Under the pieces are notes generated by a model. The model was given only the letters and a program-made list of their open reading frames with translations, was not told the origin of the DNA and did not search any database. From JBDHXE01 sp035445085 (lineage in GTDB: Bacteria; Bacteroidota; Ignavibacteria; Kapaibacteriales; UBA2268), in the NCBI GenBank assembly GCA_035445085.1, contig DAOMQA010000003.1:124001-188000 (forward strand): a stretch of DNA of 64,000 bases. The letters are read 5' to 3'. This document shows positions 9,904 to 21,230 of the stretch, one piece after another (position 1 is the first letter of the stretch; each line of letters opens with the position of its first letter). Both the position numbers and the translations under genes were made by a program.

Positions 9904-12900
9904 AAAGGTTACAATCTTTTCTGACTGTGCTTGTTCTTATGTTGTTGTCTGTTGGCTACTCCTATGCTGTTACTATAACAGTTGGTCCGGGCAAAGATTA
10001 TACAACTATACAAGCTGCGGTTACTGCTGCTAACGGTGGAGATATTATCGAGGTATATAGTGCTACTTATACCGAGAATGTCAATGTACCGGGTGGCAAG
10101 AACGGTTTAATCATCAAAGAAGCAAGTGGCGAAAATGCCATTCTTGATGGTTCGGCTGTTGCAAATCCTAAAGTTGCATTCAGAATTAGTTCTGATAATG
10201 TTACCATTAATGGTTTCACTATTGAGAATTATAACTATAGCGGTGCAACTAATGTTGCTTATGGCCAAGCTCAACGTGGTGTGGCTATCGAAGCACTTAA
10301 TGCTTCCTCTCAACATACATTCACTAATAATGCAATCTATAATTGTAATTGGGGGATATATGTTAATGAAGGTAATAGCGTTACAGTAAGTGCTAATACT
10401 ATCACAAATATTAATGCTACTTCTTTTGTTGGTACATGGAATCAACAAGGTGGTGCTGGTATTACTTTCTTAAGTGCTGGTATGGCTATGGATGCTAACA
10501 ACATCAATAACAACTCAATAACCAACGCTGCTACCTATGGTATTGCTTATGGCAGAATTGGTGGAAACGTGGGAGCTGATTTTGTAAGTATTAAAAACAA
10601 TACTGTATCGAATAGTCCAACTACTGGATTCTTTGCTTATGGTATTTTTAATATTAAGCAAAATGAAACTGTTGATTTTGAAAATAATACTTCAACAACA
10701 AACTATGCTGCCTTAGACATAGCATCTACAAGCGCTACAGATAATGAAGACGTTACTGTAAAGAATAATAATTTTATTGGTACTACAAGTCCTACCGAAG
10801 TAAGAGTTAGCGATTTTTATGCTGGCGACAAACTTTGGGACTTAATGTTAAACCACAGTAATGTTTTTTCTAATGGTACTACTGATATTTCTAATACTAT
10901 CGTTTCAGTAGAATACTTAAACAATGTTATTACTAGTAATGCTACTTATAGATACATCTTTAATAATTTGGATGCAGCGATTACTGAAGCCGAATTATAT
11001 TTAGGTGGACTTCCTACTCAAGGTAGGGTGTACGTTACTGATGGTACTTATGTTACTCCAGCAACAGCTACTGTTAATGGAATTGGAGTTGAAACCTTAT
11101 TAATAGATGGGCAGTCTACTGCTGGTGCAATTATTAAGAATGGTTTTGCTGGTACTACTTTAGATATACAAGCTGGTACAGTTGAAGTATCTGACTTAAC
11201 ATTCATTGCCGATCTAGCGTATTCTTCAGCTAATGCCGTAATTAAAACATCTTCACCAAACACTAATGTTCATGATATTGTTTTAAATTCAGATGGACCT
11301 GCTAATGACTATTATGGTGTTGATGTTACTGATCTTGCTACTGGTTTTAGTTTCACTGACAATCAAGTCCTTGGCAGAATATTGCTTGGTGTAAAGTATG
11401 ATTCTCAAAGCGGCGTGATTAATTGTAATACTTTTACAGCTACAACTAATACCACAAATAATTATATTATGGTGTGGGATTTTAGTGCTGGAGCGGAAGC
11501 TCTAAGTGTTACTATTTCAAATAATACTTTTGATGGAAGCATATATATACCTGTCACAGTTGTAACTAATATAGCAACAGCTACAAATGCAGTTAATATA
11601 ACAGGAAACTCGTTTGCATCTACGTTTACTGCTGCTCCTCCAGTTGCTATAAATGTAACTCAAGTAGATCACAATCGAGTTCTGATTAAGAATAATAAAT
11701 TTGATGTTACTTTTGATAAATATGTGAATAACGGTTCGTTATTTAATATAAACGCTGGCTTCAATTATTGGAACGTTGCTACTCCTTATGCTACAAATGT
11801 GCCTTTAATGTTTACTGGAGCAGGTGCTGCAAATATTTCTTGGTTACCAATATATACATCTGCTACTGATAGTGATGTTCCTACATGCGGTTTCCAACCA
11901 GATATTACATCTTTATGGACTCCTGTATATACAGCCGAAAGTAATGGCGATGATATCTTGCAAGTTACTAACAAGTTCTTCTTAACAGTAGAAGCGGCAT
12001 TATTAGATGCAGAAACAGTGTTAGGTGATAACGAATATGTATATTTATACCTAAATGGTAATACTTATGCAGAAACGAATGCCTCCGTTTTAACATTTCG
12101 AACAGATGATATTACTGTAGCTGCGGCTCCAGCTCAAGCATCTAATTTGAATGTAAGACCAACAGTATCTATATCTTCTAGCTTTGGTGGTCCTATCTTT
12201 GACGTTAATCATGACCACATTACTTTCGATAGCTTAACTTTTGTGTCTGGCACCGGTTATCCAATTTATGTATCAGCAGACCCAGTAGATGATTTAGACG
12301 TTACATACTGTAACTTCGATGTTAGTGCTGCTGCTGCTCCAGATGCTGCTATATTCTTTAATGGCGGTGGGAATCGCATAAGTTGTGATTTCAGAAATAG
12401 TCACTTTATTCTTGGAAATGGAAATCATGGTATCAATTTCGGTACTGCTGCTTCAATAACTAATGACGATTTAGATATTGAAGATAATACGTTTACAAGG
12501 ATGGATAATAGCTCTGTGTATGCTGTAATTATGTCTCAGGTGAATGACCTTGAGATGAATAATAATACCTTTGCTGCGACAGTTCAATTTAATGCAGGTG
12601 CTGCAAATTCTATAGACTTAGATATAAGCGGAAATACTTTCACAAATTCTGTAAATAGTATTGAATTTATGCATGATGGTGTTGTTCTGGGATATTTTGA
12701 CCAGATATTAATTGAGCAAAATTCATTCAATACACTTGATAATGCTATTCTTATAAATATAACTGGTGGTGCTGCTGCTAATGTTAATAATTATGCTGAT
12801 TGGGATATTAATTATAACTCATTCCAAGATATTGGTGTTGATGGTATTAGCTCAAATGTAGTTACACCTGCTAACAAAATTAACGCTACTGACAACTATT

Positions 12901-15900
12901 GGTATTCTAACTATGGTCCTTGGGCGTTTGCACAAGCTCCAGCTTGGCATGATGATGTACTTTCTACTATCATCGCTAATGCTTATGGTGAGTTATATAA
13001 CCAAAATGCTGGTCCTCAAGCTGTTCCTTTGCAAGACGCTACATATATTCAGTTTGTTCCATGGTGGCAAGATTTAGCTGGTACTCCAGGTACATATACT
13101 GGTACAACTTTTGCTCCTATCTATAATAGTGAAGCAACTCCAGAATACTATGCTTCTTTAATTTTCGCTATAGATGGTACTACTTCTGGCGAAGATATAT
13201 ATATGGCAGAAGTTCCAGATTGGAATACACCTGGTGCTACTAACTACTATTTTGAGCAAAACACAATTGAAAATAATGGTAAAAACTTAAATATTTGGGG
13301 CGAACCTTTCTGGAACCCAACTACTAAGATAGCTACTACTGGTGGTGGTGCCCTTGATAATATGTTTTTAATAGAAAATGGAACTGTAAACTTTAACTTC
13401 TTAGAATTCCATTCATTAGCATCAGCTCCAGAAGATCTTGGTGCTGGTATTAATTTTGGAGTAAATGGACTTGGTACAATCGATTGGTGCTATTTCAATG
13501 GATTGAGTAATACAAGTGGTGTATTAAATGTAGTGAACTTATTAGGTAACACTAATAACATTACAGTTACTAACTCATTATTCGAAAACAATTATGCGTT
13601 AACTGCTGTTACTGGTATATCAGCGAATAACGGTGCTACTTTAACTGTAGATAATGTTGAAATGGTTGGTAATAACCTTGCTACACTAGGTACTTACGAA
13701 GAAGATGGTATAGATGTACTTGGTAATTCTACAAACCTTTCTTTATCTAATAGCTGGATATATAATTATAATTCAGATAATATAGACGAGAGTACAGGTC
13801 TTTATATCAATTCTCTAAATACTCCTGGTAACATAGATGTCTATCAAAATATTATAGAAAACAACTTATATGGTATCTATATCGAAAATGGCGATTATGA
13901 TGCGACTACAAGTATCTATAATAACGTTATACGTACAAATACTTCACAAGGTTTAGCTTATAAGCCTGGCATGGCTGTAACGGCTCTTAACGTTGAAAAC
14001 AACTACTGGGGCTCAAACGATGGACCAAAGAGTAGAAACCAAGCTGGTGCTACCGAAGACAATACTTATAACGAAGCAACACAAGGTAATGGCGTATTAG
14101 ATGATGATGCATTTTCTGCTATCAACTATATTCCTTGGAGAAGATACCAAACTGACGACTTAACAACTAAAATTGCTGGTCCTCGTTTTGCACCTATTAT
14201 CAGAACAAACGCTGCTAATTTAGCACAAGGTTTGTATGCAAACTTTACTGACGCAATCGCTGGTCTAGTTGCTAATCAAAAAGTATATGCTTATGCAGGT
14301 ACATACTCAGAAGAGATAGGTTTAAATAAATCTAACGTTCAATTTATCGGTAAATTAGCTGCTAGTCCTTATTCTGTTGGATGGATTATAGCACCTAACG
14401 CTCCTCAATTTGCTAACGCTTGGACTAATGGAACTGCTGGTGCTAATGCAGCCGCTCCAATGATTGTAAATGCTGGGAATTCAGGTACACCTTTATTAGT
14501 TGATAACGGTGCTGCTCTAAACAACGTTACTTTCAAAGGTTTTGCTTTCAATACTCAAGCTACAACTTCTCCTTATGCAGCTAACCCAACTAACGGTGTT
14601 CTTTTTGATTTAAATAATTCTAATATTAACTTCACAAACAACACATTCTTAGGCGACGCTGGCGATAACTCAATTAGCTTTGGCGTTGGTGGTCATACTA
14701 ATACTAATATTACATATAATAAATATACTGGTACAGGTGCTGCTAACTTTGTTAATTTAGAAGCTACAAGTGTTGTATCTAATACTACAATAGAATTTAA
14801 CTATTCTGACGGTGGTACAGTTAATATACTTAAAAATGCTGCTGGTACAATAACTACACTTAATGTTAATAAAAATCAATTTACTAATACTGCAGGAGCT
14901 ATTAAATTAAATGGCGCTAGCGGTGGCGGTTTCTTGACTGGTCTTAGTATACAAAACAATAGATTTACACATACAAATACTTTTGCTTTCTTGATTGCAG
15001 CAGGTGCAGCTGATCAAACTGTTGCTGGAAATGATTGGACAACTAATGTTGTATTCTCTAATAACGAAGTATTAATACCACAATCAGCACAAATAGCAGT
15101 TGGTTTTAATAACCCATCTCCATTATTAGCTTATACTTCTCCAATTACTGCATCTTGTAACTGGTGGGGTAATGTAAGTGGTCCTACATTTGCTTACAAC
15201 CCAGGTGGCAGCGGTGCTCGTTCATCTGAAAATGTTAATTTTGCTCCTTGGTTAAGTGGCAATGCAAGTGGTACTATTTTTGAATTTACTCCTACAGATG
15301 CTTGTAATGTTGGCGAAAGAGTATGGGTAAATAATGATGGTAACCCTGCTACAAAAACTATTATATTCCCATCTTTACAGATGGCTGTAATGAACGCAAC
15401 TGTAGTAGCTGGTACTAACAATTATATTTTCGTTTCTGATGCTTATGCAAGCAACGTTGCTGAAAATATTTCTGTTAATTGGAATAATGGTATCGATAAC
15501 ACACTTTCATGCGAAACAGTTTCAAATGAATTAAAAGTAGTTGGTAATTTTGAACTTACTGCTCCAAACTCTTACAACGTTACTTTAGGCTCTAGATTAA
15601 GAGTTACAGGTAACTTAGTTTTAGATAACCCAAGTGCAACTGGTCAATTTGTATTAGGTGCTAATGATTTAACTGTAGAAGGTAATATTACTAACGCTGG
15701 CTATGGTGCTGTTGTTACTAACGGTGCTGGTTTCTTAGTAAAAGAAAACGTAGTAACTGGTGGAATAAACCACTTCCCTATTGCATATACTGAATCTAAT
15801 ACTGCTACACCAGTAGAAGCTACTGTTACTGCTTCTGGCTTTACTGCACTTCAAAATAACATATTAAAAGTTAGAACTAACAATACTGACCCTGTAGCTG

Positions 15901-18900
15901 CTAAAGGTATGGGCGAAAATGGTTATGACTTAAATAACTTATGGACAATTGATTGGACTAACAATAACGGTGGTGCAGATCCAAAATTCGCTATGAATTA
16001 CAAATTCTTAGATAATTTAATTAACGATCCTGGTTTTACTGCTAATAAGACCATTTCATATGCAGCATATTGGGATTTAGCTCCAGCAGCAACTCAATGG
16101 ACTACAAAGAAATCTACTTCTTCATGGAATGGTTCTAATGGCACTCAAATTACAGATTTAAACTTGGAAACTGGTTCAACAGATTGGGCATTATTTGCTG
16201 GTGCAACATCTTTTGCATTGTCTGATGCTCCAACTCAAGCTAAAAATATCCAATGGATTAGCGGAGATGATAGAAACTTACAATTCCAATGGAATCGTAA
16301 TGGTTCTAACAACCAATTCTATGCCATCTTAGGTATAGAAGGAACAATGACTACTCCTCCAGCTGGATTTGTCCCTACAGATGTTTGCGGTTCTGGTGTA
16401 AGTAGCCCTTGGACTTGTGGTTCTGCTGCTTATAACTTCTCTGATGGTTATGTAGATAATGTTACTGTATCAAATTGGCTTACTACATTGTTCCACAATG
16501 GTAGTTCAACTCCAAATGATGTAAAAGTATTGAAAGTTGCTAAATACTCTGGCTCTTTAACTGAAAATGTTACAGTAGCTGATTTAGACCAAGGTACATA
16601 CTATACATTCTTCGTTGCTAACTTTAACTATGGCGATGGAACTACTCCTGTTGCTTCTATGGTAACTGGTGCTGATGGTATGGCTAATTATAACTTAAAT
16701 TCAGGTAGTACATTAAATCCTAGGACTCGTAAAACACAACCTGCTCTATATATGACTTTAGATGCTTCTTCAGCTTTTGCTTCAGATGTAGCTAATCAGC
16801 CAAATATAGTTTATGGTACTACTTTACCAGACTTAACTGACTCTACAGATATGTTTAATGCAGCTAACTACTGGAGAACAAATGGTACTTTATCAGGTAA
16901 TGTTGTTGTTAATAACCAATTTAATGGCGATGACTTAACTGGCGGTAATTTCGCTCAATTCTGTCAACCTAACAACTTCCCTGCAAATAACTTATCATTA
17001 TATTTCAAAGGTTATGGTAATAATGGCGGTTCTTCTTGGAATATCAAATATTCTGAAAACAACTCTACTTATACATTTACTACACCTTTTGTAAATTCTA
17101 CAACTGCAAGAACTCGTAGCGTTGCTACTAAATACTATTTAGTATCGGCTTACGATGGCGATGGTAAAGTTGCTAAATTATACGATAATAACAAAAACTT
17201 ACAATTAGTATTTGATAATGGTACTACTTTATCTTCTGCAATCAGTGGAACACATCCAACTTGCGCTGGTAACGCATTATCATTTACATCTGCTCCAACT
17301 TCATACCCTAATGCTACTTTTGTAACATGGGAAGTATCTACAGATAATATTACTTTTTATCCTGTTGTATTTGGAACAAATGTTCAATCTACAGGTAGTA
17401 TTGGTGGTAGTAATATTAACTTCACAAGCTTAGATTATGATGACAATGGCAAGTATTTCAGAGCTCAGTATACTTCAAACTCAGTTTGTGATTATCCTAC
17501 TTTAGGTGCTGCTTATTATACTACACCTATTAAATTACAAATCTATGACAATACATTAACAGGATCTACTCCAGCTAATGCTAATGTTTGTAGTGATGTT
17601 ACTACTGTAAACTTTGTTTCTAACGAAGGTACTTTAGTTGCACCAAACGATTTGACATTAGGACAATGGGAAGTATCTACAGATAATGGTGGTACTTGGA
17701 ATACTGTTTCTGGTGGAGATTATGCAGTAAATACTGTTGGTTCTCCTTCAGTTTCTACATTAACAGTAAGTAACATAACAGGTAAAGATGCTTATCAATA
17801 TAGAGCTGTATGGTCTAACGGTGATTGTTCTCTTCCAGTTGCTACTGGTGCAGCTACATTACAAGTTGTTACTAAACCAGTAGTTGATGCTTTAACTACT
17901 CCAGCAGCTAAATGTATTGGTCAAAATATTGTTATAGCTTCTAACCAAACTGCTTCATTAAGTGGTACAGTTACTATTCAATGGCAAATGTCATCAGATA
18001 ATATAACTTGGGGTAATGTAGCTACTACTGGCGACGCAACAGTTTCTGGTGAAACTACTGCTACAGTAAGTATTACTCCGCTTACAATAGCTTGGGATGG
18101 TAATTATGTAAGAGTAGTATACACTCATACTGAAAATGGTATTGATTGTGTTACTCCTTCAAACTCAGTACAAATTGATGTAATGCCTACTCCTGTGTTT
18201 AATGCAATTGCTGACCAAACAGTATGTCAAAACACAAACTTAGTCGTTACAGCAGTCGATGCTAACCCAGTTAGCTGGTCTGGTAATGTTCAATGGTACT
18301 GGAACTCATCAGCAAGTATGACAGGCGCAACTTTAATGACTACTGGCAATACTTACAATAATAGTACAGTTACAATTAATGGCGCAAGCAATGCTACATT
18401 CACTATTAATTCTACTCATATGGATTGGAACAATCTATATGTATTAGTTTATAATAACAATGGTTCATGCGACGGTTTTGAAGCATTTAAAGTAACTGTA
18501 GATGAAGCTCCAACTGTTGGTACTGCTACTGTAACTGCAGGCGAAGTTTGTGCTGGCGGTAATGTTACTTATGCTGTAACTTATACACCTGCTGCTACTG
18601 CTACTGTAGTATGGTATTACAATGGTACTCCTGTAGTAGACGCTACTTCTGTAACTGGCGACGCCTTTAATATGGCTGCTATTACAACTGGTGGTGGCAA
18701 TTCTTCATTAGTTCTTTCTAATGTATCAATGGCTATCGATGGTGTAAACGTTTATGCTCAAGTTGATAACGGCGTATGTAATACAGTAAATTCTAACAAT
18801 GTTGCGGCTGATATCGAAACAATACCTGTCGCTCCAACTACTGTAAGTGCTCAAAACATATTATCACACAAATTTGATATTAACTGGACTGCAGTTGCAA

Positions 18901-21161
18901 ATGCTGATAATTATGTGATTGAAGTTAGTGATTTAGCTGACTACTCTAATATCGTTGCTCAAACTTCAGTTGCTGCTCCAACTATTTCTTGGGCTGGTAT
19001 GGCTAACTGTGGCTTATTACCTGGTACTACATACTACTTCAGAGTTAGAGCTACTAACCAATGTGGAAATGGTCCTTGGACTCAATCTAATATGGTTACT
19101 TTAACTCCTACTGTTGTATCTATCAACTATACTGTTGGTGATGGTGCATTTGGTAATGTTGAAGTTGGTCATCAATCTCCAGCTGATACTTATACTATTA
19201 CTTACTATCAATTAGATGCTGGTCTTCAAGTAGCTGTTCCTGCTGGTTATGAAATTAAACCAACTGGTTCATTAACTTGGGCTACTGGTAATGTTGATTT
19301 GACTCCTTACTTAACAATGTACTTAGGTACTCCGGGTACTCCTCTTACATTAGCTGTAGACGTTAGATTTACTCCATCTACTTGCGGTTTAGTTGTAGGT
19401 AATTTAGTACATACTTCATTAGAAACATGTGTTGGTGCTACTAATTTCATTGAAGATGAAATTATCACTGGTGCTGATGACGTTTCTGGTACAGGCGTTG
19501 TAGCTGCTCCAACTGTTGCTGCTACTAGCGGCGTAGTAATGGAAAACACTGCTGGTACATTTACTTCTACTTGGACAAATGGTAACGGTACAAATAGATT
19601 AGTTATCTTATCAAGTTCAGCTACTTTAAATACTCCTCCAACAAACAATACATCATATATAGTTGGTGATGTTCTTGGTAATGGTACTGTAGTAGATGTT
19701 CTTGCTAACCCAACTGCAAATTCTAATATTACTGTTCCTGTTGATGGTCAAAATTACTATGTACACGTTTGGGAATATAATGCTTGTGGCGCTAATACTG
19801 AACAGTATGCTGCTACATACTATACTTTCGAACCATACTACTTACATTTCACTACAACAATTCCAGATCAAGTAAGTGGTACTGAATCTGGTGACGTAAC
19901 TGTTATTTTAACTCACAGAGACGCAACAACTTATAATAATCCAAATGCTGCATTTAATGTAACTATTGCACAAAATCCAGCAACTGGTACTCTTACAACT
20001 AACCCTACTCCAGTACAAATATTAAATGCTGCTAATAGCACAACATTTAAATTTACTTGGACTGATGCTTGTGGTGTTGATAATGGTAACTTAACTGCTA
20101 ATGCAACTAACATTAATGGTACAAGTAGCAATACATTCGATCTTAATGTTACTGCTCCTACAATGCAATCAAGAATTATTATCTGGGTTGGAATTCCTTG
20201 TGCTGCCTCTACTTCATTCAAATGGACAAACGGTAACGGTACTGGTCGTTTAGTAGTAGCTCGTGATGGTTCATTACCTATCACTCCTCTAGACTTCCAA
20301 ACTTACACTCCAAATTCTGATTGGTCTACTAGAAGCGCTGCTAACTTGTTAGGCGATGGTACTTACGCTGTTGGTGAAGTAACTGGCTCTAATAATGATA
20401 TAACTGTTACAAACTTAGAAATGGGTCATACATATTACTTCAGAGTATTTGAATACAATGGTTGTTTAGTACAAATGAGAAGATATTTAACTTCAAATGC
20501 TACTTTCAACCCACGTTCAAGAACTATCAACTGTAAAGAAGGTAATAACTTATACGACATCGTTTTAGATAGATTTAACACTAGCTCAAACAATGCTAAA
20601 GGTATTCTTAACTTCAATACATTATATGAAGCAAATATTAGTGGCTTTGAATTACGTAGAATGAACATTACTGACGAAGAAATGAATGGTATTTTAGTTG
20701 GTTCTTATATGAATAACAATGAATTAGTTGCTGCTGGCAATACTATGACTGGTAAATCATATAAATTCACTGACAATTCTTCATTATTAGAAGTTGGTAA
20801 GACTTACTTATATACTTTAACAGCTGTTGCTTTCGATGGTACAAGAATCGATGTTGCTGAAGCTGAACTTACAATTAACGATGATATTCAAGCTGGTATT
20901 TCTGAATTCTCTATGTCGCCAGTTGTAGTAACTAACTCTGAAGCTCGTTTTGACTTAACTGTTAATAAAGCTCAAAATGTTACTGTAACTATGTATGATG
21001 TAAACGGTCAAAAAGTTGCATCTATCGCTAACGACTCTAGAGTTACTCGTGGTACTCACCAATTTACTACTAACATTCAAAATGTAACTAATGGAACATA
21101 TATGATTGTTGTAGAATCTGATGGTATCTCTTCTGCTCAGAAATTCCAAATCGTAAGATAA
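9900..21161 (+). CDS. Giant secreted beta-helix / Ig / FN3 protein with type IX sorting domain
   Basis: 3753 residues. The signal peptide is cut near Y-S-Y-A (~23). Residues ~24-1900 are right-handed beta-helix (pectin-lyase-like) modules with N-N-x-I/F steps. Several modules end in an aromatic cap: N-Y-W at ~622 and ~999, N-Y-W-G..G-P at ~1369, N-W-W-G..G-P at ~1753. Each new module reopens with 'V-Y-V/A-x-x-G-T-Y' text. Residues ~2100-2400 are FN3-like; ~2440-2970 are Ig-like units with W-E-V-S-T-D-N and paired Cys; ~2970-3600 are FN3-like, including two N-G-N-G units. The last ~90 residues (from ~3664) are a type A sorting domain ending K-F-Q-I-V-R. It should be exported by the type IX system and displayed on or released from the cell. 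Likely adhesin or glycan-binding; no catalytic motif was recognised. Confidence 0.82.
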   Translation: MKRLQSFLTVLVLMLLSVGYSYAVTITVGPGKDYTTIQAAVTAANGGDIIEVYSATYTENVNVPGGKNGLIIKEASGENAILDGSAVANPKVAFRISSDNVTINGFTIENYNYSGATNVAYGQAQRGVAIEALNASSQHTFTNNAIYNCNWGIYVNEGNSVTVSANTITNINATSFVGTWNQQGGAGITFLSAGMAMDANNINNNSITNAATYGIAYGRIGGNVGADFVSIKNNTVSNSPTTGFFAYGIFNIKQNETVDFENNTSTTNYAALDIASTSATDNEDVTVKNNNFIGTTSPTEVRVSDFYAGDKLWDLMLNHSNVFSNGTTDISNTIVSVEYLNNVITSNATYRYIFNNLDAAITEAELYLGGLPTQGRVYVTDGTYVTPATATVNGIGVETLLIDGQSTAGAIIKNGFAGTTLDIQAGTVEVSDLTFIADLAYSSANAVIKTSSPNTNVHDIVLNSDGPANDYYGVDVTDLATGFSFTDNQVLGRILLGVKYDSQSGVINCNTFTATTNTTNNYIMVWDFSAGAEALSVTISNNTFDGSIYIPVTVVTNIATATNAVNITGNSFASTFTAAPPVAINVTQVDHNRVLIKNNKFDVTFDKYVNNGSLFNINAGFNYWNVATPYATNVPLMFTGAGAANISWLPIYTSATDSDVPTCGFQPDITSLWTPVYTAESNGDDILQVTNKFFLTVEAALLDAETVLGDNEYVYLYLNGNTYAETNASVLTFRTDDITVAAAPAQASNLNVRPTVSISSSFGGPIFDVNHDHITFDSLTFVSGTGYPIYVSADPVDDLDVTYCNFDVSAAAAPDAAIFFNGGGNRISCDFRNSHFILGNGNHGINFGTAASITNDDLDIEDNTFTRMDNSSVYAVIMSQVNDLEMNNNTFAATVQFNAGAANSIDLDISGNTFTNSVNSIEFMHDGVVLGYFDQILIEQNSFNTLDNAILINITGGAAANVNNYADWDINYNSFQDIGVDGISSNVVTPANKINATDNYWYSNYGPWAFAQAPAWHDDVLSTIIANAYGELYNQNAGPQAVPLQDATYIQFVPWWQDLAGTPGTYTGTTFAPIYNSEATPEYYASLIFAIDGTTSGEDIYMAEVPDWNTPGATNYYFEQNTIENNGKNLNIWGEPFWNPTTKIATTGGGALDNMFLIENGTVNFNFLEFHSLASAPEDLGAGINFGVNGLGTIDWCYFNGLSNTSGVLNVVNLLGNTNNITVTNSLFENNYALTAVTGISANNGATLTVDNVEMVGNNLATLGTYEEDGIDVLGNSTNLSLSNSWIYNYNSDNIDESTGLYINSLNTPGNIDVYQNIIENNLYGIYIENGDYDATTSIYNNVIRTNTSQGLAYKPGMAVTALNVENNYWGSNDGPKSRNQAGATEDNTYNEATQGNGVLDDDAFSAINYIPWRRYQTDDLTTKIAGPRFAPIIRTNAANLAQGLYANFTDAIAGLVANQKVYAYAGTYSEEIGLNKSNVQFIGKLAASPYSVGWIIAPNAPQFANAWTNGTAGANAAAPMIVNAGNSGTPLLVDNGAALNNVTFKGFAFNTQATTSPYAANPTNGVLFDLNNSNINFTNNTFLGDAGDNSISFGVGGHTNTNITYNKYTGTGAANFVNLEATSVVSNTTIEFNYSDGGTVNILKNAAGTITTLNVNKNQFTNTAGAIKLNGASGGGFLTGLSIQNNRFTHTNTFAFLIAAGAADQTVAGNDWTTNVVFSNNEVLIPQSAQIAVGFNNPSPLLAYTSPITASCNWWGNVSGPTFAYNPGGSGARSSENVNFAPWLSGNASGTIFEFTPTDACNVGERVWVNNDGNPATKTIIFPSLQMAVMNATVVAGTNNYIFVSDAYASNVAENISVNWNNGIDNTLSCETVSNELKVVGNFELTAPNSYNVTLGSRLRVTGNLVLDNPSATGQFVLGANDLTVEGNITNAGYGAVVTNGAGFLVKENVVTGGINHFPIAYTESNTATPVEATVTASGFTALQNNILKVRTNNTDPVAAKGMGENGYDLNNLWTIDWTNNNGGADPKFAMNYKFLDNLINDPGFTANKTISYAAYWDLAPAATQWTTKKSTSSWNGSNGTQITDLNLETGSTDWALFAGATSFALSDAPTQAKNIQWISGDDRNLQFQWNRNGSNNQFYAILGIEGTMTTPPAGFVPTDVCGSGVSSPWTCGSAAYNFSDGYVDNVTVSNWLTTLFHNGSSTPNDVKVLKVAKYSGSLTENVTVADLDQGTYYTFFVANFNYGDGTTPVASMVTGADGMANYNLNSGSTLNPRTRKTQPALYMTLDASSAFASDVANQPNIVYGTTLPDLTDSTDMFNAANYWRTNGTLSGNVVVNNQFNGDDLTGGNFAQFCQPNNFPANNLSLYFKGYGNNGGSSWNIKYSENNSTYTFTTPFVNSTTARTRSVATKYYLVSAYDGDGKVAKLYDNNKNLQLVFDNGTTLSSAISGTHPTCAGNALSFTSAPTSYPNATFVTWEVSTDNITFYPVVFGTNVQSTGSIGGSNINFTSLDYDDNGKYFRAQYTSNSVCDYPTLGAAYYTTPIKLQIYDNTLTGSTPANANVCSDVTTVNFVSNEGTLVAPNDLTLGQWEVSTDNGGTWNTVSGGDYAVNTVGSPSVSTLTVSNITGKDAYQYRAVWSNGDCSLPVATGAATLQVVTKPVVDALTTPAAKCIGQNIVIASNQTASLSGTVTIQWQMSSDNITWGNVATTGDATVSGETTATVSITPLTIAWDGNYVRVVYTHTENGIDCVTPSNSVQIDVMPTPVFNAIADQTVCQNTNLVVTAVDANPVSWSGNVQWYWNSSASMTGATLMTTGNTYNNSTVTINGASNATFTINSTHMDWNNLYVLVYNNNGSCDGFEAFKVTVDEAPTVGTATVTAGEVCAGGNVTYAVTYTPAATATVVWYYNGTPVVDATSVTGDAFNMAAITTGGGNSSLVLSNVSMAIDGVNVYAQVDNGVCNTVNSNNVAADIETIPVAPTTVSAQNILSHKFDINWTAVANADNYVIEVSDLADYSNIVAQTSVAAPTISWAGMANCGLLPGTTYYFRVRATNQCGNGPWTQSNMVTLTPTVVSINYTVGDGAFGNVEVGHQSPADTYTITYYQLDAGLQVAVPAGYEIKPTGSLTWATGNVDLTPYLTMYLGTPGTPLTLAVDVRFTPSTCGLVVGNLVHTSLETCVGATNFIEDEIITGADDVSGTGVVAAPTVAATSGVVMENTAGTFTSTWTNGNGTNRLVILSSSATLNTPPTNNTSYIVGDVLGNGTVVDVLANPTANSNITVPVDGQNYYVHVWEYNACGANTEQYAATYYTFEPYYLHFTTTIPDQVSGTESGDVTVILTHRDATTYNNPNAAFNVTIAQNPATGTLTTNPTPVQILNAANSTTFKFTWTDACGVDNGNLTANATNINGTSSNTFDLNVTAPTMQSRIIIWVGIPCAASTSFKWTNGNGTGRLVVARDGSLPITPLDFQTYTPNSDWSTRSAANLLGDGTYAVGEVTGSNNDITVTNLEMGHTYYFRVFEYNGCLVQMRRYLTSNATFNPRSRTINCKEGNNLYDIVLDRFNTSSNNAKGILNFNTLYEANISGFELRRMNITDEEMNGILVGSYMNNNELVAAGNTMTGKSYKFTDNSSLLEVGKTYLYTLTAVAFDGTRIDVAEAELTINDDIQAGISEFSMSPVVVTNSEARFDLTVNKAQNVTVTMYDVNGQKVASIANDSRVTRGTHQFTTNIQNVTNGTYMIVVESDGISSAQKFQIVR

Positions 21162-21180
21162 TCGTATTTCTTTTATTCCA

Positions 21181-21210
21181 AGGAACTTTCCCCGAAAGGG
21201 GGAAGTTCCT
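21181..21210 (+). terminator. Intrinsic terminator after the giant gene
   Basis: A 13-bp stem (21181-21193 with 21198-21210, one G-T pair) with a GAAA loop is followed by ATTTTTT. It lies 20 bases after the stop and 21 bases before the next start, so the downstream lipoprotein gene probably has its own promoter or depends on read-through. Confidence 0.85.
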
Positions 21211-21230
21211 ATTTTTTAAAAAGGGCCTTT

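Noticed and set aside
15194..15421. Leftward ORFs inside the giant gene (here and near 19307, 19931, 20435)
   Set aside because: All are antisense to clearly coding sequence with a continuous frame, and none has a family motif.
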